Notes under the pieces: generated by a model
Told to the model about the DNA's origin: nothing
The model's database searches: none
The model's input: only the letters and a program-made list of their open reading frames with translations
Source of the DNA: an uncultured Prevotellaceae bacterium
GTDB lineage: Bacteria; Bacteroidota; Bacteroidia; Bacteroidales; Muribaculaceae
Assembly: GCA_905207705.1 (NCBI GenBank)
Contig: CAJLMA010000001.1
Location: 186,001 to 250,000 of the forward strand
Reading direction: 5' to 3'
Length of the DNA: 64,000 nt
Position numbers and translations under genes: made by a program
Shown: positions 60,899 through 64,000 of the stretch, piece after piece
How the letters are laid out: the number at the start of each line of letters is the position of its first letter
How positions within the stretch are numbered: the first letter of the stretch is position 1

Positions 60899-61519
60899 AT
60901 GAAAGAAATTAATCCGCGAGAAACGACACGCGCCTATGCTTTTGACATGTGGATGAATGCACCCATGCCTATGGTGACATTCTTCAAAACTCTTAACGTG
61001 GGACATATCATAAAAACAAGCAAAAGGAAAGGGCTAAAATTCAACATGCTCATGTGCTGGTGCATTGGCCGAGCAGCAAGCAACATAAAAGAATTTTACA
61101 TCTTGCCCGTCGGCAACAAGCTCATCCAATATGACAACATTGCCGTTAACACCATCGTTGCAAATAGTGAAGGAGAAGTGAGCTCTTGCGACATACCATT
61201 TTCAAATGACCTGCAACAATTCAACTCCGACTATATGCGTCTCACTGCGCAGGTAGCCGAAAATTGCAAGAACCATGATTTGCCCGAAAGCATGGTAATC
61301 GGCACTTCTGCTTTGGCACAATATGACATAGATGGAGCCGTAGGCATGTACAGCGGCATATTCAATAATCCTTTCATGATTTGGGGTAAATATCGACACA
61401 ACCTTTTCAAAACCACCCTAACGGTTTCGTTCCAATTTCATCACACACAAATGGATGGGGCACATGCGGCTCGATTCTTGGACAATCTGCAAAATGAAAT
61501 AAACAACCTCAAAGCTTAG
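60899..61519 (+). CDS. CatA-like chloramphenicol acetyltransferase-family protein
   Basis: CoA-dependent acyltransferase of the CatA fold, 206 residues. The catalytic motif HHTQMDG gives the histidine H182 and the structural aspartate D186. TSALAQYDIDGAVGMYSGIF near residue 136 and FMIWGKYRHNLF near residue 159 fit the family core. The typical Cat C-terminal pattern after the motif (AHAARFLDNLQNEI) is present. It is divergent from resistance enzymes and shows no mobile-element context, so it may be a housekeeping acetyltransferase. It lies 102 bases after rluD. Confidence 0.88.
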   Translation: MKEINPRETTRAYAFDMWMNAPMPMVTFFKTLNVGHIIKTSKRKGLKFNMLMCWCIGRAASNIKEFYILPVGNKLIQYDNIAVNTIVANSEGEVSSCDIPFSNDLQQFNSDYMRLTAQVAENCKNHDLPESMVIGTSALAQYDIDGAVGMYSGIFNNPFMIWGKYRHNLFKTTLTVSFQFHHTQMDGAHAARFLDNLQNEINNLKA

Positions 61520-61716
61520 TGGCACCACCTTCCTCCGATAAAAGGAATGCTATGAAAAGCCTTGCCCAAGACGATGCGCAATTTATGACAGAATAGGTAT
61601 TTAAGTGTAACGACTCTGCTTATCATGTATGGCGGAGTGAATTTGCCCGGCTTCTTTCAGCGCGATTTATCAGCATCTGCAATCTCTGCACAAATCAATT
61701 GCACATGTATATGCAT
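61520..61716. other. Short intergenic region
   Basis: About 200 bases between the CatA-like gene (plus) and the terminator of tRNA-Leu (minus). I see no open frame, hairpin or promoter box that can be supported. Confidence 0.4.
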
Positions 61717-61747
61717 AAAAAAACTGCTCCGACATGAATCGGAGCAG
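61717..61747 (-). terminator. Terminator of tRNA-Leu
   Basis: Stem CTGCTCCGA (61724-61732) / TCGGAGCAG (61739-61747). On the minus strand it is followed by TTTTTTTATGC. It lies 8 bases after the end of the tRNA. Confidence 0.88.
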
Positions 61748-61755
61748 CCTCTCGG

Positions 61756-61837
61756 TGCGCATGAAGGGACTCGAACCCCCACTCCTCACGGAACCAGATC
61801 CTAAGTCTGGCGCGGCTACCAATTACGCCACATGCGC
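61756..61837 (-). tRNA. tRNA-Leu (anticodon TAG)
   Basis: Complete 82-base class II tRNA. Acceptor stem GCGCATG / CATGCGC, anticodon stem CCAGA/TCTGG around loop CTTAGGA (anticodon TAG, reads CUA), a 13-base variable arm TTCCGTGAGGAGT, T loop TTCGAGT, discriminator A. CCA is not encoded. Confidence 0.95.
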
Positions 61838-61997
61838 AAATGCAGTGCAAAGGTACGATTATTTTTTAAATTTCCAAAATTTCAAAGAAAATACTTACGC
61901 CTATTTTTACATGGAATTACGCAACTTCCTATATTACAACAATAAAAAAATCAACTATCACGTCTAAAACAACACGCCTAAAAGAGGCTTTCGTATA

Positions 61998-64000
61998 TCA
62001 TCGTGTCAATGACAAATTAACCGAAATTCCGAAATTGGTATTGGTCGTAGGATAGGCTGTTGATGATACAAGAGGTGTATTTACCTGATGATCAAAATAA
62101 GCACCCAAGGTGAGACGCTTGCTCAATACATAATTTGCGGTGAAATTAATTGCCAAAGTGCGAGTACCACTTGTAGCTTGCGCTATGTTGGTCTCTATTT
62201 TGCGAATAAGGGCATTGTTATTGGACAATGTGAAATCCAAATTCATAGTCAGGTCGTTGCTTACTCCTTGCTGCGACTTTCCTATCTTCAAGACCGAATT
62301 AAAATTAGCAATCTTATATCCACCACCTATCACAAGCGACTTGCTCGAAGCCTCCACAAGTTGGCCTGCCGATGAGTTAAGTGTCAATGTACGGCTGTCA
62401 CGATACTCTGCGTTGAAAGTGACATTGTTATACATCGTCGCCGAAACACCGATAAGAGGTGCAAATTTCTCGGTTATCGCAACCGACGATATATTGTATG
62501 GCGATGTAGGATATGGATTCTGCGTCAATTCACTCTTGCTGAACCCGAGCCCCTCTCCTATCGAAATCCAATCGGAATAACTTGAGAACGAACCCACCGA
62601 ATATGTACATTGATAGGCATGAGTAAGCGTGAAGCTGCGGAACAACTTCTTCAACGCATCCATTTTACCCAACCCATCGTAAGTGACACGCCAGTTAGGG
62701 AGCATCGCTCCTAATCCCGGGAACGGGTCAAGAGTCACTTTGTTTGGATCTTGCCCTGAATATGCCGCCACAAATGCCGGAATCAACACATCACTGCTTG
62801 CCGCATTCACCCCACCATTGGCACTATTATAGGGCTGTCCGGCCAATGCATGATTCTTCATAAATCCGGTAGTAGGATATGTGGCGCCCCTATAACGAGC
62901 CTCTATCCTCTGAGCAACGATAGGTATGTTCTCAAGGAACTTATTGAATGCGCCGCTTGCATAGCCGTCATCGGCCGATGCTCCACGCAATGCTGTGGCA
63001 ATCGCACAGTGGGTCTTTGTATAGCTTCCCGAATAGGTGGTAGTCATGTCATCATACATGAACATTATCTGGTTTGTACGATTGTCGGTGCGATTGGTCG
63101 TCAATGTTATTTTAAGACCCTTTATCGGTTCCAAGCCAATCTCGGCGCTGAACTCTTCGGCACGCGAAAATAATGCCGGAGTTGTCTGAGTTTCGTCACC
63201 AAGCAGCCATCCACGGTCTTTTGCCTTTTTGACATAGTTTTCATCTATGAAACCGAACGCGAAATCAAGTCCCGGAGCAAGCATGTCGTAGTGTGTCGAT
63301 TGGCCGAACACGTCGCCAATCTCGGGCAAGAACTGCGGCAACATGAGCGACTGCGTACGCTTGTAACGGATGCTCACATTTCTTACCATCATCCCGAAAC
63401 GTGTCGCGTATTGACCGGCTTCACGCCAGAAATTTTTCTTCTCACTCTTATCCTCAAGCACAGTCACTTTTATATTGTCTGTTCCACGACTCAATATCTC
63501 GATGCTATTGGCATCCACGACACGGGTCTTTATGGCATAACGCTTGCCTGTCGACGTTACCGCGCTCACTTTAACTTTCTTCGTACGCAAATTATGACGC
63601 AACACTACCGACGTGTCTGCCTTCAACATCACGGTACGTTCAAACCTTTTTGGTCTCTTGCTGGCCGACGAAGAACGACTTGTACTACTGAATCGCTTAT
63701 TTACATCCCTGAGGTACTTGAACTTATTATAAAACTGCTCGAGGTTCAACCGTCCGTCGATATTCCAAGATGATTGATTGGTAACGGTATGCCCCGATTC
63801 CACTCCATCGACCGAAGTCCCTCGCTCCCAATCATAAGTAGAATTGTAAGTTACCGACGCATTCATGAAATTCAATGCCGGTATAGAATTGAACGGTGCC
63901 TTATATGTGGCTACGAACGACTGATTATAAGAATATGGCGTACCAAGGTCCTTTATGCTTTGCATAATTGAATCTTTCCACAATTTATATTTGTCGGGGA
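61998..64000 (-). CDS. sprA: T9SS outer-membrane translocon SprA, C-terminal part
   Basis: Open to the right edge; about 667 residues of the C-terminal end of a very large protein are visible. The sequence is aromatic- and serine-rich beta structure with the family-typical SLMLPQFLPEIGDVFGQST, DFAFGFIDENYVKKAKDRGW, ATALRGASADDGYASGAFN and LLPNWRVTYDGLGKMDALKK, and ends in GISVNLSLTR, a barrel terminus. SprA (about 2400 residues) is the 36-strand pore of the type IX secretion system and is also known as a gliding protein in Flavobacterium. The presence of a DUF5103 plug gene in this window supports the call. Confidence 0.93.
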   Translation of the reverse strand, partial: PDKYKLWKDSIMQSIKDLGTPYSYNQSFVATYKAPFNSIPALNFMNASVTYNSTYDWERGTSVDGVESGHTVTNQSSWNIDGRLNLEQFYNKFKYLRDVNKRFSSTSRSSSASKRPKRFERTVMLKADTSVVLRHNLRTKKVKVSAVTSTGKRYAIKTRVVDANSIEILSRGTDNIKVTVLEDKSEKKNFWREAGQYATRFGMMVRNVSIRYKRTQSLMLPQFLPEIGDVFGQSTHYDMLAPGLDFAFGFIDENYVKKAKDRGWLLGDETQTTPALFSRAEEFSAEIGLEPIKGLKITLTTNRTDNRTNQIMFMYDDMTTTYSGSYTKTHCAIATALRGASADDGYASGAFNKFLENIPIVAQRIEARYRGATYPTTGFMKNHALAGQPYNSANGGVNAASSDVLIPAFVAAYSGQDPNKVTLDPFPGLGAMLPNWRVTYDGLGKMDALKKLFRSFTLTHAYQCTYSVGSFSSYSDWISIGEGLGFSKSELTQNPYPTSPYNISSVAITEKFAPLIGVSATMYNNVTFNAEYRDSRTLTLNSSAGQLVEASSKSLVIGGGYKIANFNSVLKIGKSQQGVSNDLTMNLDFTLSNNNALIRKIETNIAQATSGTRTLAINFTANYVLSKRLTLGAYFDHQVNTPLVSSTAYPTTNTNFGISVNLSLTR

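Noticed and set aside
60899..61519. Acquired chloramphenicol-resistance gene
   Set aside because: No transposon, integron or composition shift around it; sequence is divergent from known Cat enzymes by eye.
1..64000. CRISPR arrays, prophage or insertion sequences
   Set aside because: No direct repeat-spacer series, integrase, transposase or phage structural gene was found in any frame.

Overview
This window is a 64 kb piece of a Bacteroidota chromosome, most likely order Bacteroidales. A Muribaculaceae-like family would fit, but this cannot be settled by eye. The evidence is: promoter elements of the TTTG / TAnnTTTG type; a Nuo complex with fused NuoC-NuoD and no NuoE, F or G genes; a very short ATP synthase epsilon subunit; type IX secretion proteins (a SprA fragment and a DUF5103 'plug' protein); TonB receptors with a carboxypeptidase-regulatory-like N-terminal domain; a Porin_10-type porin; and GDP-fucose genes with the long Bacteroidales form of fucose synthase. 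There is no CRISPR array, integrase, transposase or insertion sequence, so this looks like core chromosome rather than an island.

Layout. 1-14348 (minus strand) is a respiratory supercluster read nuoA-B-CD-H, then the complete F1Fo ATP synthase set atpD-C-B-E-F-H-A-G, then nuoI-J-K-L-M running off the left edge: the ATP synthase genes sit inside the nuo gene order. 14.8-18.0 kb (plus) holds a TonB receptor and a lipoprotein, and 18.2-19.7 kb an ECF sigma factor, a likely membrane anti-sigma or partner protein, and a Spy/CpxP-like periplasmic protein. 19.8-25.4 kb is one very large alpha-2-macroglobulin. 25.5-31.8 kb is a glycan cluster: a glycosyltransferase, a DegT aminotransferase, an HAD phosphatase, Gmd, GDP-fucose synthase and a WecA/MraY-type sugar-phosphate transferase, followed by a CaCA antiporter. 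32.9-38.7 kb (minus) has the T9SS plug protein, Ung, a patatin with an outer-membrane barrel, and SerB; tRNA-Arg(CCG) lies between Ung and the patatin on the plus strand. 39-43.2 kb (plus) has a structured leader RNA before a cysteine-free thioredoxin-like protein, a heptad-repeat secreted protein, a porin, and a solute-binding protein. 43.3-47.8 kb has cardiolipin synthase (minus), an SGNH hydrolase and an AMP-binding ligase. 47.9-53.1 kb (minus) has a WG-repeat protein with a long, apparently structured leader and a four-subunit 2-oxoacid:ferredoxin oxidoreductase. 53.2-58.7 kb (minus) has a DUF2461 protein and a TonB receptor with its partner lipoprotein. 59.0-61.5 kb (plus) has a PASTA protein, RluD and a CatA-like acetyltransferase. 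tRNA-Leu(UAG) and the C-terminal part of SprA (both minus) end the window.

How the parts work together. The 2-oxoacid:ferredoxin oxidoreductase makes reduced ferredoxin, and a Nuo complex without its NADH-oxidising module is a plausible acceptor. The proton gradient it builds would drive the ATP synthase encoded within the same gene series. Much of the remainder serves the cell envelope: TonB transport, surface lipoproteins, T9SS, phospholipid and glycan synthesis, and an envelope-stress-like sigma cassette. The points most worth a second look are the atp-in-nuo arrangement, the leader RNA at 39.05-39.19 kb with two mutually exclusive helices, the long leader of the WG-repeat gene, the TonB-receptor-like motif inside the alpha-2-macroglobulin, and the heptad-repeat protein.
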